Positions 16,473-25,063 of a stretch of 34,614 nucleotides of DNA are shown here, piece by piece; position 1 is the first letter of the stretch, and every line of letters starts with the position of its first letter. The translations under genes were made by a program, and so were the position numbers. The stretch comes from Bacteroidota bacterium (lineage in GTDB: Bacteria; Bacteroidota; Ignavibacteria; UBA10030; BY39): assembly GCA_030017895.1 (NCBI GenBank), contig JASEGV010000031.1:1-34614 (forward strand), given 5' to 3'. The notes under the pieces were generated by a model. It ran no database searches and was not told the origin of the DNA. It saw nothing but the letters and a program-made list of their open reading frames with translations.

Positions 16473-16736
16473 TTATAAATAAATATCTTTTCTATGACCA
16501 ACCGCGTGAATCATAATTACTTTTTCCTTTCGAATTATTTGATAGATAACGCGATAATCTCCTACTCTCAATTTTAAAAGCCCTGCTAATTTCCCTTTCA
16601 ATGAAATTGGCTTAATTAAATCGAAATTTTCAGCTAACGATTTTATCCGGACCATTTTTCGATGCGTTATTGTTTTATCAATGTGCCTTAAATCTTCTAT
16701 TGCATCATCTAGAAACTCTACGGTGTAAGCCGACAT
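16473..16736 (-). CDS. RelE/ParE-family toxin
   Basis: 87 residues: MSAYTVEFLDDAIEDLRHID, a helical middle, then LLKLRVGDYRVIYQI and a final HAVGHRKDIYL. The lRvGdYRviY strand pair and the HRkdiY end are the standard RelE/ParE superfamily marks. RelE members cut mRNA on the ribosome and ParE members poison gyrase; the sequence does not decide which. It starts directly at the antitoxin stop (TAA then ATG), a coupled pair. Its own stop is one base before the start codon of the thiI remnant. Confidence 0.9.
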   Translation of the reverse strand: MSAYTVEFLDDAIEDLRHIDKTITHRKMVRIKSLAENFDLIKPISLKGKLAGLLKLRVGDYRVIYQIIRKEKVIMIHAVGHRKDIYL

Positions 16737-16958
16737 TTATTTTATTCCCAACTGTTTTTCAACGTCTCCTAACTTCTTACCTCGTTTGCCTTTAGCGACT
16801 AACAACTTTTGTCGAATCAATCTTTTTTTCAAGTTATCTTGGAGTGATAAAGTTTCTTCAGGGTCTCCAAGAATCTCAAGCAATTTCTGTTCGATTGCAG
16901 AGGAAATTAATTGACTCAATTCTTCTTTTGTTATTTTCATAAGTGTGTCTGTAGGCAT
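16737..16958 (-). CDS. Probable antitoxin of the RelE pair
   Basis: 73 residues, charged and helical: ITKEELSQLISSAIEQKLLEILGDPEETL, then basic KKRLIRQKLLVAKGKRGKKL. The pattern of an amphipathic N-terminal helix followed by GDPEE is common in antitoxins upstream of RelE/ParE toxins. Its stop abuts the toxin start. The start may be the ATG at 16958 or the one at 16940 (MKITKEEL); no ribosome-binding site favours either. No known DNA-binding fold is evident, but antitoxins usually repress their own promoter. It begins 79 bp after the rhomboid stop. Confidence 0.75.
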   Translation of the reverse strand: MPTDTLMKITKEELSQLISSAIEQKLLEILGDPEETLSLQDNLKKRLIRQKLLVAKGKRGKKLGDVEKQLGIK

Positions 16959-17037
16959 AAGTAAACCAATCGTTTAGTTATAAATATCATTTAAATCTAA
17001 CCTAAATTTAATTTATTTTTACATTAGCTCAAAATTA

Positions 17038-17703
17038 TTATCGTTTTTTAAATAATAAAAGTAGCACTGCCCCCGCCACAAACCCGCCGATATGTGCCCA
17101 CCAGGCAACTCCGCCGGCATCGCTGCCAACTCCAAGCGATAATGTTCCACTTAAAAGTTGCATTAAAAACCAGATGCCTAAAAACAAAAATGCTGGTAGT
17201 TCCACAAATTGGATGAAGAAAAAGATTGGGATGAGAGTTAGAATTTTTGCACGCGGGAACATCAGAATATAAGCACCAAGCACACCGGCAATCGCACCGC
17301 TGGCGCCAATCATCGGAATTTCAGATGTGGGGTTAATTAGGATTTGTCCGGCGGCAGCACCAACTCCGGCAAGCAGATAAAAGAAAATATATCTAACGTG
17401 TCCTAAACGATCTTCGATATTGTCTCCAAAGACGTGAAGGAATAGCATATTCCCAATCAGGTGCATCCAACCGCCGTGCATAAACATTGAGCTGAAAATC
17501 GGCAAAAATGTCATCAAGCCAAAATCGAACATCTGCACATCGTTCATCAATCGAACGGGCACTAGTCCAAATTGATATATCGCTGTCTCATAAGATTTGC
17601 CAAGCGATATCTGCAGAAAAAATATTATTACGTTTGCACCAATGAAAAAATAGTTTACAATCGGAAATGTCCGGCGGGGATTTGTATCACGCAGTGGAAT
17701 CAT
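17038..17703 (-). CDS. Rhomboid-family intramembrane serine protease
   Basis: 221 residues with about six membrane helices. HGGWMHLIGNMLFLHVFG (76-93) is the rhomboid helix-2 signature, GASGAIAG (133-140) holds nucleophile Ser135, and WWAHIGGFVAGA (201-212) holds His204 of the Ser-His dyad. It should cut substrates within the inner membrane; targets are unknown. It overlaps the esterase gene by 4 bp (ATGA), so it is the last gene of the polysaccharide operon. Its 3' end is partly repeated in the remnant at 16274-16360. Confidence 0.92.
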   Translation of the reverse strand: MIPLRDTNPRRTFPIVNYFFIGANVIIFFLQISLGKSYETAIYQFGLVPVRLMNDVQMFDFGLMTFLPIFSSMFMHGGWMHLIGNMLFLHVFGDNIEDRLGHVRYIFFYLLAGVGAAAGQILINPTSEIPMIGASGAIAGVLGAYILMFPRAKILTLIPIFFFIQFVELPAFLFLGIWFLMQLLSGTLSLGVGSDAGGVAWWAHIGGFVAGAVLLLLFKKR

Positions 17704-18368
17704 TCGGTTTTATCCAATTGTTGAGTTAACCATTTTGAAAAATCGTTTAGACTTTCCTCGCTGATTTCGTGAGCCATAGGATATTCTTTGTAAGTCAAAT
17801 CTATATTGTATTTTGAAAAAAATTCTTTTGCTTGTCTGCTGATATGGATTGGGATAACCTGGTCGTGTGTGCCGTGTGAGATAAAGATAGAATGTTTTTT
17901 CAACGGCTTCAATATCATCGGTAAATTAAATATTTCTGAGAAATACCCGCTGTTCGCAATAAGTCCGCGAATTATTTCCGGTCTGGTTAATAAGAGCAGA
18001 TATCCCATAACCGTTCCCATACTAAAACCCAAAATGAAAATCTTAGCAGGGTCAGCCGGATATTGTTCAACAACATCATCTAAGAATTGTGTTAATATCT
18101 GGTGGCTTTCTTTTAGAGATGATAATTCGGGTTGAAAATTTTCTAACATTTCAAACCAAGTGTAACCAAAACCATAATCAAATGGGAAGGGAGCCCGAAT
18201 GCTAATTATCAGAAGACGCGGGTCTAAGTATTCTGCAAGGCCGAGTAAGTCGTTCTCATCCGCACCACGGCCGTGAAGTAAAATAAGGCATGGATGCTTT
18301 TCTGTTCCTTGAACCCGTGGTGGAATGATTTTATGAATTAAAGTTGAATCAATTGATTTAATTGTCAT
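17700..18368 (-). CDS. Alpha/beta hydrolase, phospholipase/carboxylesterase family
   Basis: 222 residues. LILLHGRGADENDLLGLAE (28-46) is the oxyanion-hole region of the EstB/YpfH-type carboxylesterases. The triad is Ser116 in GFSMG, Asp169 in GTHDQVIP and His200 in MAHEIS. No signal peptide, so it acts in the cytoplasm on an unknown short ester or acyl substrate. It overlaps the GT4 gene upstream and the rhomboid downstream by ATGA, both translationally coupled. In this context it could deacylate a sugar or lipid intermediate, but that is inference. Confidence 0.88.
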   Translation of the reverse strand: MTIKSIDSTLIHKIIPPRVQGTEKHPCLILLHGRGADENDLLGLAEYLDPRLLIISIRAPFPFDYGFGYTWFEMLENFQPELSSLKESHQILTQFLDDVVEQYPADPAKIFILGFSMGTVMGYLLLLTRPEIIRGLIANSGYFSEIFNLPMILKPLKKHSIFISHGTHDQVIPIHISRQAKEFFSKYNIDLTYKEYPMAHEISEESLNDFSKWLTQQLDKTE

Positions 18369-19525
18369 GCTTTTCGTTCTTTTAATAAATCACTAAATAG
18401 TTTATAATATTGTTCGCTGACTACTTCCACAGAGAATTTACTCTTAACCCGTTCAAGCCCTTTTTTAATCAGAACTTGTCTGAGTATTTTGTTTTGATAA
18501 ATCATTTGTATTTTATTTTTTAAATCTCCCACATTCTGCTCTTCAAAAATTAATCCAGCATCACCAATAACCCAAGGTATTTCGCCTGAGTTGGAACCGA
18601 TAACAGGCACTTCACAAGCCATTGCTTCTATTAATATTCTTCCAAATTGTTCTTTCCAATGAGAACTGGCATATGATGGTAAAACTATTAAATCTATTGC
18701 ATTTAATAGCTTTGGAATTTCAGCGTGTGGAACTGAATAATTCCAAATTATGCGGTCATTTATGCCAAGTTCGTTCGTAATTTGCAACCACGATTGCTTT
18801 GCTTTTCCATTGCCTACAAGAAGGATTTTATAATCGAAAGGTAAGTCTTTTACCGCATAAAGCAAAGTATCAATCCCTTTTTCGGGAATAAATCTTCCGA
18901 CAAAACCGATGGTAAACGATTTCAAATTAAATTCGTCTTTGACTGTTGAAGAGTCAATTTTATGGAATACGTTCAAATCTATTGCCGGGGGGATGATTGT
19001 AATGTCGTTAACCCCTTTTTTGTTAAAAATCTTTTTAGCTGTCTCGTTGTGAGCAACACAATGATCCATTTTGGCAAGCACTTTGCGTTCAACAAAACCA
19101 TTTAATTTTGGAAATTTATAGGGATATATATTTGAGGGATAATCGATATTTCGCCAAGACATTACAACTGTTTTTGCTTTCGGGGCAAGAATGTTTTTCA
19201 AAATCTGTACCTGAAGAGAAGCATAGCTCTCCGGCTCCGAGTCCATGAAAATTATATCTGGTTTTACTTTCAACAAAATGTGAATTATATTAGTGTATAA
19301 AACTCGATGAGCGCGGTATCCCATTATAAATCCTGACTTATGTAATATTAGGGAGGAATTAGTTTCCTCTTCACATTTAATGGGATAACCAGCTTCTTTC
19401 CATACTTTCGGAACTAATAAATGAACTTGAAATTCTTTTCGTTCTGCAAGTTTGCGATAAATAGATCTACGGGATGATTCAACACAAAGATTTTCAATAA
19501 TTAGGATTTTCTTAGGAATACTCAT
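18365..19525 (-). CDS. GT4-family glycosyltransferase
   Basis: About 386 residues in the two-lobed GT-B fold. The C-terminal lobe shows GFVGRFIPEKGIDTLL, VLPSYASSHWKEQFGRILIEAMACEVPVIG with the E-x7-E nucleotide-sugar motif (EQFGRILIE), and GEIPWVIGDAGLIF. It transfers a sugar from an activated donor with retention; donor and acceptor are unknown. Start ATG at 19525 overlaps the GT2 stop as ATGA; a start at 19540 would overlap further and is less likely. It is one of three glycosyltransferases in the operon. Confidence 0.88.
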   Translation of the reverse strand: MSIPKKILIIENLCVESSRRSIYRKLAERKEFQVHLLVPKVWKEAGYPIKCEEETNSSLILHKSGFIMGYRAHRVLYTNIIHILLKVKPDIIFMDSEPESYASLQVQILKNILAPKAKTVVMSWRNIDYPSNIYPYKFPKLNGFVERKVLAKMDHCVAHNETAKKIFNKKGVNDITIIPPAIDLNVFHKIDSSTVKDEFNLKSFTIGFVGRFIPEKGIDTLLYAVKDLPFDYKILLVGNGKAKQSWLQITNELGINDRIIWNYSVPHAEIPKLLNAIDLIVLPSYASSHWKEQFGRILIEAMACEVPVIGSNSGEIPWVIGDAGLIFEEQNVGDLKNKIQMIYQNKILRQVLIKKGLERVKSKFSVEVVSEQYYKLFSDLLKERKA

Positions 19526-20442
19526 AAATCCCATTTCCAATATTTGCCTTTAAAAAAATCTATTACTCCTCTCAAGAGCGATTGTGTTCTTTTCCATTCT
19601 CCTCGAAGTAAATGGATAACACCGAAGCCGCCTGCATACCACAAAATAGAAAATAAAACCCCTACCGACTTTTGAAATATATTTCCATACTTTCGTATCA
19701 TGTACAGACGATTCCTCATCGTATAATAGTCTCTAAAAACTTTTCCAGCAACTTTAATCACATTTTTAGACTCTCCATGTATAGCATTTGCCGTAGGAAC
19801 AAAAATTAGGTCATAACCTAAAAGTCTTACTTTCCAAGAAAGGTCAAGGTCTTCTGAATAATTAAAAAGTTTTTCGTCGAAACCACTAACTTGATTAAAA
19901 ATTTCGCGTCTAATTAATAAAACACAGCTCGAGGCATATTCGACAACTTTCGTTTGTAAGATATCGATGTTAGCTATTTTGCCCATGTTTTCGTGGTGCG
20001 CATTACCAAAAATAGTTATGCGACCTCCGCCGTACCAAATTGTACCTGATTTATTTTCAGAAAATATTAGTGGACATGCCATTCCATACTTAGGATTAGC
20101 ATCGATACTTTGAATAAGTGACGTTAAACAGGATGGCGCCAGGTATGCATCATTATCTAAAAATAAAATATATTGTGACTCTTCTTTAGCAGTAAACATT
20201 GCACCTACATTTGCTGCATGTGTGTGCCCATAATTTTCTTGAACATGGATAAGACGAACCCAAGGAAAATTTTCTTTTATTCTTTCACCTGAACCATCGC
20301 TGGAGCCACTATCAACCACAGTTACATAGTAATTTGAGTAATCAAGTTTCTGAATATGTTCTAAGCATTTTCTTGTAGTTTGTTCATCATTCCAATTTGC
20401 AATTACAATTTGGACTGCAGGTAATTTATTCATCGGATTCAT
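19522..20442 (-). CDS. GT2-family glycosyltransferase (rhamnosyltransferase-like)
   Basis: About 306 residues. The N-terminal GT-A fold reads VQIVIANWNDEQTTRKCLEH, VVDSGSSDGSGERI, a QENYGHTHAANVG segment and the metal-binding LDNDA. RREIFNQVSGFDEKLFNYSEDLDLSWKVRL holds the catalytic ED region typical of WbbL-like rhamnosyl and related transferases. A C-terminal hydrophobic patch (FSILWYAGGFGVIHLL) may touch the membrane. ATG at 20442 overlaps the methyltransferase stop (TAATG), which favours it over a longer frame from 20490. Confidence 0.88.
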   Translation of the reverse strand: MNPMNKLPAVQIVIANWNDEQTTRKCLEHIQKLDYSNYYVTVVDSGSSDGSGERIKENFPWVRLIHVQENYGHTHAANVGAMFTAKEESQYILFLDNDAYLAPSCLTSLIQSIDANPKYGMACPLIFSENKSGTIWYGGGRITIFGNAHHENMGKIANIDILQTKVVEYASSCVLLIRREIFNQVSGFDEKLFNYSEDLDLSWKVRLLGYDLIFVPTANAIHGESKNVIKVAGKVFRDYYTMRNRLYMIRKYGNIFQKSVGVLFSILWYAGGFGVIHLLRGEWKRTQSLLRGVIDFFKGKYWKWDL

Positions 20443-21113
20443 TATATTTTTCTTGCTTTTATTATCAAAGAGTAACTCATCCTGCCCCACGAAATATCGT
20501 AATCTATGTCGGCTACTTTATTCAAGAAATTGCTAAAATCCAACTTAAAATGTTTTAAACAAAAATGTTTCAGCCTAAAAGTAATCGGAAAAAGAAAAAG
20601 TCCACCGTAATGTTTGTGTTCAATTTTAAATAGTCTAAAAAGCAATCTTCGCAAATCGGTGAACGAATAATGTTTGTGGTACGGATAATATGTTTTGGAT
20701 TTTATTTTCGGGGATAAAATTTCAGGGGAAAGGAGGCGGAATAAACCTTTGTATGGTACCGAAAGTATTAACAAACCACCTGGTTTTAATATCCGCCACG
20801 CTTCGCTAATTACCATTTTATCATCTTGTGTATGGTCCAAAACATCCAGCAGCAAAACAGCGTCGGCAAAGTTCGATTGCAACGGTAAGTTTTCAGCTTT
20901 TGCTTGTATTAAATTTGTATTAGGGTTTTGATTATCTAACGTCTTCAACGTATCAATATCTGTAGCAACTCCAATAACATTTTCACTTTTTGATCGCAAT
21001 AACTTTATCAGGGGACGGTTTGAACATCCGATATCCACTATGTATTGTGTTTGTGGGAGCCACGCAAAAGCCCACTTATGATTGGCAAATAATTTTTCTT
21101 TTCGATCACTCAT
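20442..21113 (-). CDS. SAM-dependent methyltransferase, class I
   Basis: About 223 residues. The glycine motif VDIGCSNRPLIKLL, the adenine-loop segment AKAENLPLQSNFADAVLLLD and the post-motif LKPGGLLILSVPYKG identify a Methyltransf_11-type Rossmann enzyme. In this operon it most likely methylates a sugar or a lipid-linked intermediate, or caps the chain. Start at 21113 (MSDRKEK) overlaps the preceding GT4 stop by 8 bp; an upstream ATG at 21182 lies deep within that gene and is unlikely. Confidence 0.85.
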   Translation of the reverse strand: MSDRKEKLFANHKWAFAWLPQTQYIVDIGCSNRPLIKLLRSKSENVIGVATDIDTLKTLDNQNPNTNLIQAKAENLPLQSNFADAVLLLDVLDHTQDDKMVISEAWRILKPGGLLILSVPYKGLFRLLSPEILSPKIKSKTYYPYHKHYSFTDLRRLLFRLFKIEHKHYGGLFLFPITFRLKHFCLKHFKLDFSNFLNKVADIDYDISWGRMSYSLIIKARKI

Positions 21114-22215
21114 TATACAAAGATAAGGTTTTTTCAGATATATTTTTCCACGAATAATTTTTAGCTGAATTGATTGCATCAAAGCTTAATTGTTTCCGCA
21201 AGCCATTATTATCAATTAATTTGACAATATTATTGGCAATATCATCTGCGTCTCTATTAATGAAATAACCATTTTCTCCATCCTTCAAATAATCTTCCAC
21301 TCCGGGAACTTTAGTAATAAGTAGTGGCAATCCACACGCTGCCGCTTCCATTCCTGCGATTAAAAACGACTCGTGATAAGTAGGTAAAACAAAAATATCG
21401 CTTGCGTTGTAATATTGGGTTAGTGGGTTCTGTAATCCTTTAAATAAAATACGGTTTCCCAAATTTAATTTGGTGGCTAATTCATAATAGGGCTTAGGAT
21501 TATCTTTACCAACTACAAGAAGATTTACGTTTTTATGTTTTATCAAATCCATAGCTATAATAACAAGCTCAAGCCCTTTCCTATCAAATTCGTTCCCAAC
21601 AAAAAGAAGAACAATATCATCCTTAGAAAATCCAAGTTCTTTTCTCTTCAGGAATTTTTCTTCTTCAGCTATTGAATGAAATTCTTGTAAATTTACTCCA
21701 TTAGGAATCACGACTATATCTTCTGGAGGAACATTATAATATTCACATATTTCCTTTTTTAAGCCATTCGAGACTGCAATAATTTTTTTATAGTTACCTT
21801 TTGTAAACGATAATTTTTCTACATGTAACCTAATCGTATCTGCAATATGGAGATTCTTATTTGATAAAAAGTGTTTAGAAAGTTGTTGACGGATTTCCAT
21901 TCCCGCTTTATGACAACTTTGCGCAGTCAATACGTCGCAATTTTTTATATTTGCAGCATGAGAATGAATAATGTCATATTTCTCTTTTTTCAGCGCCCTC
22001 TGAAAATTAAACCTGAAACTTAAAAGTTTTGTTGACGTTTTAAAAGCCCAGGCAGGAACCCTTACCTTTGTAATCTGGTAATCCAAGTCCTGAAAAGATG
22101 AAGAAAAAACAGTCACATCTTCTCCACTATGAATGAAATTCCTGGTCAATTCATACGCAGCACGTTCAATTCCACCTTGTTTATTAAAGTCTAATACAAC
22201 TGTTGCAATTTTCAT
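21106..22215 (-). CDS. GT4-family glycosyltransferase
   Basis: 369 residues. It opens MKIATVVLDFNKQGGIERAA, with the glycine loop of the N-terminal GT-B lobe. The C-terminal lobe has LLFVGNEFDRKGLELVI and LPTYHESFLIAGMEAAACGLP with E-x7-E (ESFLIAGME), then GVEDYLKDGENGYF. Retaining transfer from a nucleotide sugar is expected. It starts 5 bp after the flippase stop. Confidence 0.88.
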   Translation of the reverse strand: MKIATVVLDFNKQGGIERAAYELTRNFIHSGEDVTVFSSSFQDLDYQITKVRVPAWAFKTSTKLLSFRFNFQRALKKEKYDIIHSHAANIKNCDVLTAQSCHKAGMEIRQQLSKHFLSNKNLHIADTIRLHVEKLSFTKGNYKKIIAVSNGLKKEICEYYNVPPEDIVVIPNGVNLQEFHSIAEEEKFLKRKELGFSKDDIVLLFVGNEFDRKGLELVIIAMDLIKHKNVNLLVVGKDNPKPYYELATKLNLGNRILFKGLQNPLTQYYNASDIFVLPTYHESFLIAGMEAAACGLPLLITKVPGVEDYLKDGENGYFINRDADDIANNIVKLIDNNGLRKQLSFDAINSAKNYSWKNISEKTLSLYNE

Positions 22216-22220
22216 TCGTA

Positions 22221-23693
22221 TTAATCAGTTAAGTTAAATATGTTCGCGTTGCGAAATAATAGTCGTCTAATCATCCAGATACCAAAAAACCAAAAGATTA
22301 TACAAAAGATTATAATCAGAATCAATTGATTCATTGTTGGGGAAATAAAAATCATCTTGCAAACTATCGTAGGCAAAAACCCGATAATCGTGGTAAACAG
22401 CCAGTTTATGATTTGAAGAGGTGTTCGTATACGCTTATATAGCAATAACCACGAACCAAAATTAACGAGGATGATAACCGCACTGGTTGCGATTGCCACA
22501 CCCAGCACACCGAATTTTGAAATTAGTAAGATATTTAGAATTATATTTAACAATGCACCATAAAGACTTAAAAGGAAAATTGATTTTTCTGCTCGTAGAG
22601 ATAGCAGAGCTTCCGCATTTTCGCCGCCTCCGAAAATACGGGCTACTAAGCGGGAAGCTAATAATAACTGAAAAAGAGAAACCGCTGGGATGAATTCTTT
22701 AGAATATAATAATGCTATAATTTCCTTAGCGTATATTATTGAAAAACAAAAAAGCGGAATGCTAATTTGAGATACAAGCGAAGTAAGTTTTATCCAAAAT
22801 TCTTTTATTTTATCTTTTTGTTCGGAGGCTAATTTTGCAAACATTGAAATTGTTATTCCAGCGAACCCCGCCCCGAATGCGAATGCGGGAATTTGTGCGA
22901 GTGCGTGTGCAATGTCATAATAACCAATTTCCGATTTGCTAATCCCAAAAATTCCTAAAACCGCAATATCGCCTTGTTTACCTAAAAAATATTCCATCAA
23001 TGTATTTAACCATAGCCAACCGCTGAATATAAAAATCGGTCGAAGATTTACTTTTTCACCACCATAAAATATATATCTTCTAACAACAATCAAATGGGCT
23101 ATCATAGATAGAGTAGAGCAAAGAAGCATAACTTGCAATACTTCATTTAATATTAATCCATTAGTTGAAAGAATGAAAATAAAAATTATTTGAATAGAAA
23201 GTGCGATGGTATTTATTACAAAAATTGGTTTTGTCCTTAGCTGTGAAACCCAAACAGATAAGATTGCAGACTGAAGTGACCTTAAACTTCCATATGCGAT
23301 GATGAAAAATAGAAATTGTTCCGACGGTGAATCCAAATGGAATAATGTTTGAACATCTGCCCAACCCAGCGTTAATAATGCTCCTAATGCGGACAGAATG
23401 AAAATTTTAATTAGGATTAATCTTTGTGTAATGTAATTGATTTTAGGGTGTGCATTGGATTCAGTATATTGTGGTAAGAACCTATTTAATGCAAGATCAA
23501 TCCCGGCTGACGATATGGCAATTAATAGTTGTGATATCGAAACAATACTTGCATATACTCCATTTCCGTGAGGACCGAGCGACCTTGCGACAAAGACCGA
23601 AAAGAAATAGATTAGCACATATTCTAAAACCCTTGCCGCGTGATTCCAAGCATATCCCTGAAGGAAAAATAAGTTTTGTTTATTTTTAATCAC
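22221..23693 (-). CDS. Wzx-type polysaccharide flippase
   Basis: 490 residues with 12-14 hydrophobic helices. The N-terminus has GYAWNHAARVLEYVLIYFFSVFVARSLGPHGNGVYA, the usual start of MOP-superfamily oligosaccharide flippases, and the helices repeat in two halves. It should move a lipid-linked oligosaccharide across the inner membrane. Start is GTG at 23693 with no clear ribosome-binding site. As first gene of the operon it ties the downstream glycosyltransferases to surface polysaccharide export; no Wzy polymerase or Wzz is present in the window. Confidence 0.88.
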   Translation of the reverse strand: MIKNKQNLFFLQGYAWNHAARVLEYVLIYFFSVFVARSLGPHGNGVYASIVSISQLLIAISSAGIDLALNRFLPQYTESNAHPKINYITQRLILIKIFILSALGALLTLGWADVQTLFHLDSPSEQFLFFIIAYGSLRSLQSAILSVWVSQLRTKPIFVINTIALSIQIIFIFILSTNGLILNEVLQVMLLCSTLSMIAHLIVVRRYIFYGGEKVNLRPIFIFSGWLWLNTLMEYFLGKQGDIAVLGIFGISKSEIGYYDIAHALAQIPAFAFGAGFAGITISMFAKLASEQKDKIKEFWIKLTSLVSQISIPLFCFSIIYAKEIIALLYSKEFIPAVSLFQLLLASRLVARIFGGGENAEALLSLRAEKSIFLLSLYGALLNIILNILLISKFGVLGVAIATSAVIILVNFGSWLLLYKRIRTPLQIINWLFTTIIGFLPTIVCKMIFISPTMNQLILIIIFCIIFWFFGIWMIRRLLFRNANIFNLTD

Positions 23694-23847
23694 ATGCTGG
23701 AATATTTAAAATTAAATTTTTATAAGCATAAGTTATCAATTGAAAAAAATATACAAAGAATTTTTGATTTATAACAGAAACGTGAAGGTCTTATAATTAA
23801 AGGATTTGTTATGCAGAAAGTCTCACCCAAAATAATTTTAATTAGGA

Positions 23848-24609
23848 TTAGATTAGATGGATGTCGTTGAGGAATGGGAATTTAGCTCGCGTATCTAAAA
23901 CTTGTTTAATCGAAATTTCAGCTTCGATTATCGATTCTAAGTGTGGATTCAACAATATTTCGTTTCCCAGTGGGTCGTATAAACTGCTATAGCCATTATA
24001 CTTAGCAAGTGGATCGGTGCCAACCCGGTTTACACCCGCTACAAAACATTGATTCTCGATAGCCCTCGCTTTCAACAATGTATTCCAATGTTCGATCCTT
24101 GTAACGGGCCAGTTAGCAATCACTATAATTAAATGTACTCTTTCCTTTGCATAGAACCGGAACAATTCAGGAAATCTAAGGTCGTAGCAAATCGAAAGTC
24201 CGATTTTAAAATCTTTTACAGTAGTGATTTTGTGTGCTACCCCCCTTTGATAAAATTTGTCCTCGCCCGCGAATGAAAACGGATGAATTTTTCGGTACGA
24301 TGTAACCAAGCCGCCAGATTCATCGATGTGAACAAGTGTGTTGTAAAAATGCTCGACATCTTTTTCGATTAAACCAGCTAAGACTTGGGTTTGAAAATTC
24401 TGGGCAATTCTCGAAAAGAAACGAAAGCTATCGCCGGATAAACTCTCGGCTAATTCTTTCGTGCGCATTGAAAACCCGGTAAGACTCATTTCCGGGAAAA
24501 TTATTAAATCCGATTTGGAGAACTTACATCTTAGTAATTCATCGATTCTTTTCTTGTTCAGCTCTTTATTTTCCCAGACAGGATTATATTGAAATAGAGA
24601 TATTTTCAT
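23848..24609 (-). CDS. Nitrilase-superfamily amidase (omega-amidase-like)
   Basis: 254 residues from ATG at 24609. The triad is Glu40 (IIFPEMSLTGFSM), Lys107 (YRKIHPFSFAGEDKFY) and Cys141 (SICYDLRFPELFR). CYDLRFPELFR and the PFSFAGE region resemble Nit2/YafV omega-amidases, which hydrolyse alpha-ketoglutaramate or similar amides. The open frame extends 60 codons further upstream, but that part is the tRNA-Ser gene read as protein (EWLNWHAWKACVP), so I reject the longer start. It lies 49 bp downstream of tRNA-Ser. Confidence 0.88.
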   Translation of the reverse strand: MKISLFQYNPVWENKELNKKRIDELLRCKFSKSDLIIFPEMSLTGFSMRTKELAESLSGDSFRFFSRIAQNFQTQVLAGLIEKDVEHFYNTLVHIDESGGLVTSYRKIHPFSFAGEDKFYQRGVAHKITTVKDFKIGLSICYDLRFPELFRFYAKERVHLIIVIANWPVTRIEHWNTLLKARAIENQCFVAGVNRVGTDPLAKYNGYSSLYDPLGNEILLNPHLESIIEAEISIKQVLDTRAKFPFLNDIHLI

Positions 24610-24657
24610 TAAAGTCTTTGCGTATAAATTAAGGTGAGCATCTGAGTAATAGTTTAG

Positions 24658-24744
24658 CGGAAAGGGAGAGATTCGAACTCTCGGTACCCTTTCAGGTACA
24701 CACGCTTTCCAGGCGTGCCAATTAAGCCACTCTTGCACCTTTCC
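24658..24744 (-). tRNA. tRNA-Ser (anticodon GGA)
   Basis: 87 nt on the minus strand. Acceptor GGAAAGG/CCTTTCC, D arm with GGCTTAATTGGCAC, anticodon stem CACGC/GCGTG enclosing CTGGAAA (anticodon GGA), a long variable arm (GTACCTGAAAGGGTAC) and T arm GAGAGTTCGAATCTCTC. The discriminator is G and no CCA is encoded. It reads UCC/UCU serine codons. The 5' 31 nt are also present, with an inserted palindrome, at 25022-25083 and 25360-25421. The reading frame of the upstream GIY-YIG gene ends at a TAA inside the D arm. Confidence 0.96.
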
Positions 24745-24988
24745 GTAAATCTGGTAGATGACGGTCAAGCCAAGTACGACCGACACCACTTTTTAAAAAT
24801 CTTTCTCTTCTATATGCTTCGCTTCTGGTTGAATACTGTTCTGTGTAAACCAGAATCCAAGGCATACCACCTTTTGTAAATCTGTTCCTACCTGCGTTGT
24901 GTTCGTTTAATCTTTGCTCAACATTATCAGTAGAACCAATATATCTTTTTTTTATCTTACTACTCCAAAGCACATAGATGGAAAACAT
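24722..24988 (-). CDS. GIY-YIG nuclease, copy A, ending inside tRNA-Ser
   Basis: 88 residues. GIY-YIG core: FSIYVL (the GIY element as SIY, 3-5), KRYIGST (YIG 16-18), Arg26 in QRLNEHN, and RRERFLKSG with the metal-binding Glu62. It resembles the short UPF0213/YhbQ-like GIY-YIG proteins. AGGTGA lies 4-5 nt before the ATG. The last six residues (KGARVA) and the stop are encoded by the first bases of tRNA-Ser. It differs from copy B by E24V and N28S. Likely role: a site-specific endonuclease acting near this tRNA locus, inferred from the repeat structure. Confidence 0.85.
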   Translation of the reverse strand: MFSIYVLWSSKIKKRYIGSTDNVEQRLNEHNAGRNRFTKGGMPWILVYTEQYSTRSEAYRRERFLKSGVGRTWLDRHLPDLRKGARVA

Positions 24989-25063
24989 AAATCACCTATA
25001 TCTAAGTTTTTTACTTTGGAACGTGCCAATTTGCGCCAAAGGCGCATCAGCCTTTGGCTGAAA
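24726..25063 (-). repeat. Tandem 338-bp unit A (GIY-YIG + tRNA fragment)
   Basis: Direct copy of 25064-25401 with about four mismatches (two in the coding region, two in the leader), ~99% identity. It begins in the intact tRNA-Ser at GCCACTCTTGCACCTTTCCG and holds GIY-YIG copy A, the leader, 10 bp of tRNA sequence and the 30-bp palindrome. Confidence 0.95.

Noticed and set aside
23811-23878. 20-codon plus-strand frame after AAAGGA upstream of the nitrilase end
   Set aside because: Too short, no similarity recognised, and the ribosome-binding match is likely chance in A/T-rich sequence.
24610-24789. 60-codon N-terminal extension of the nitrilase gene
   Set aside because: It is the tRNA-Ser gene and its flank read as protein (EWLNWHAWKACVP); nitrilase homology begins at the ATG at 24609.
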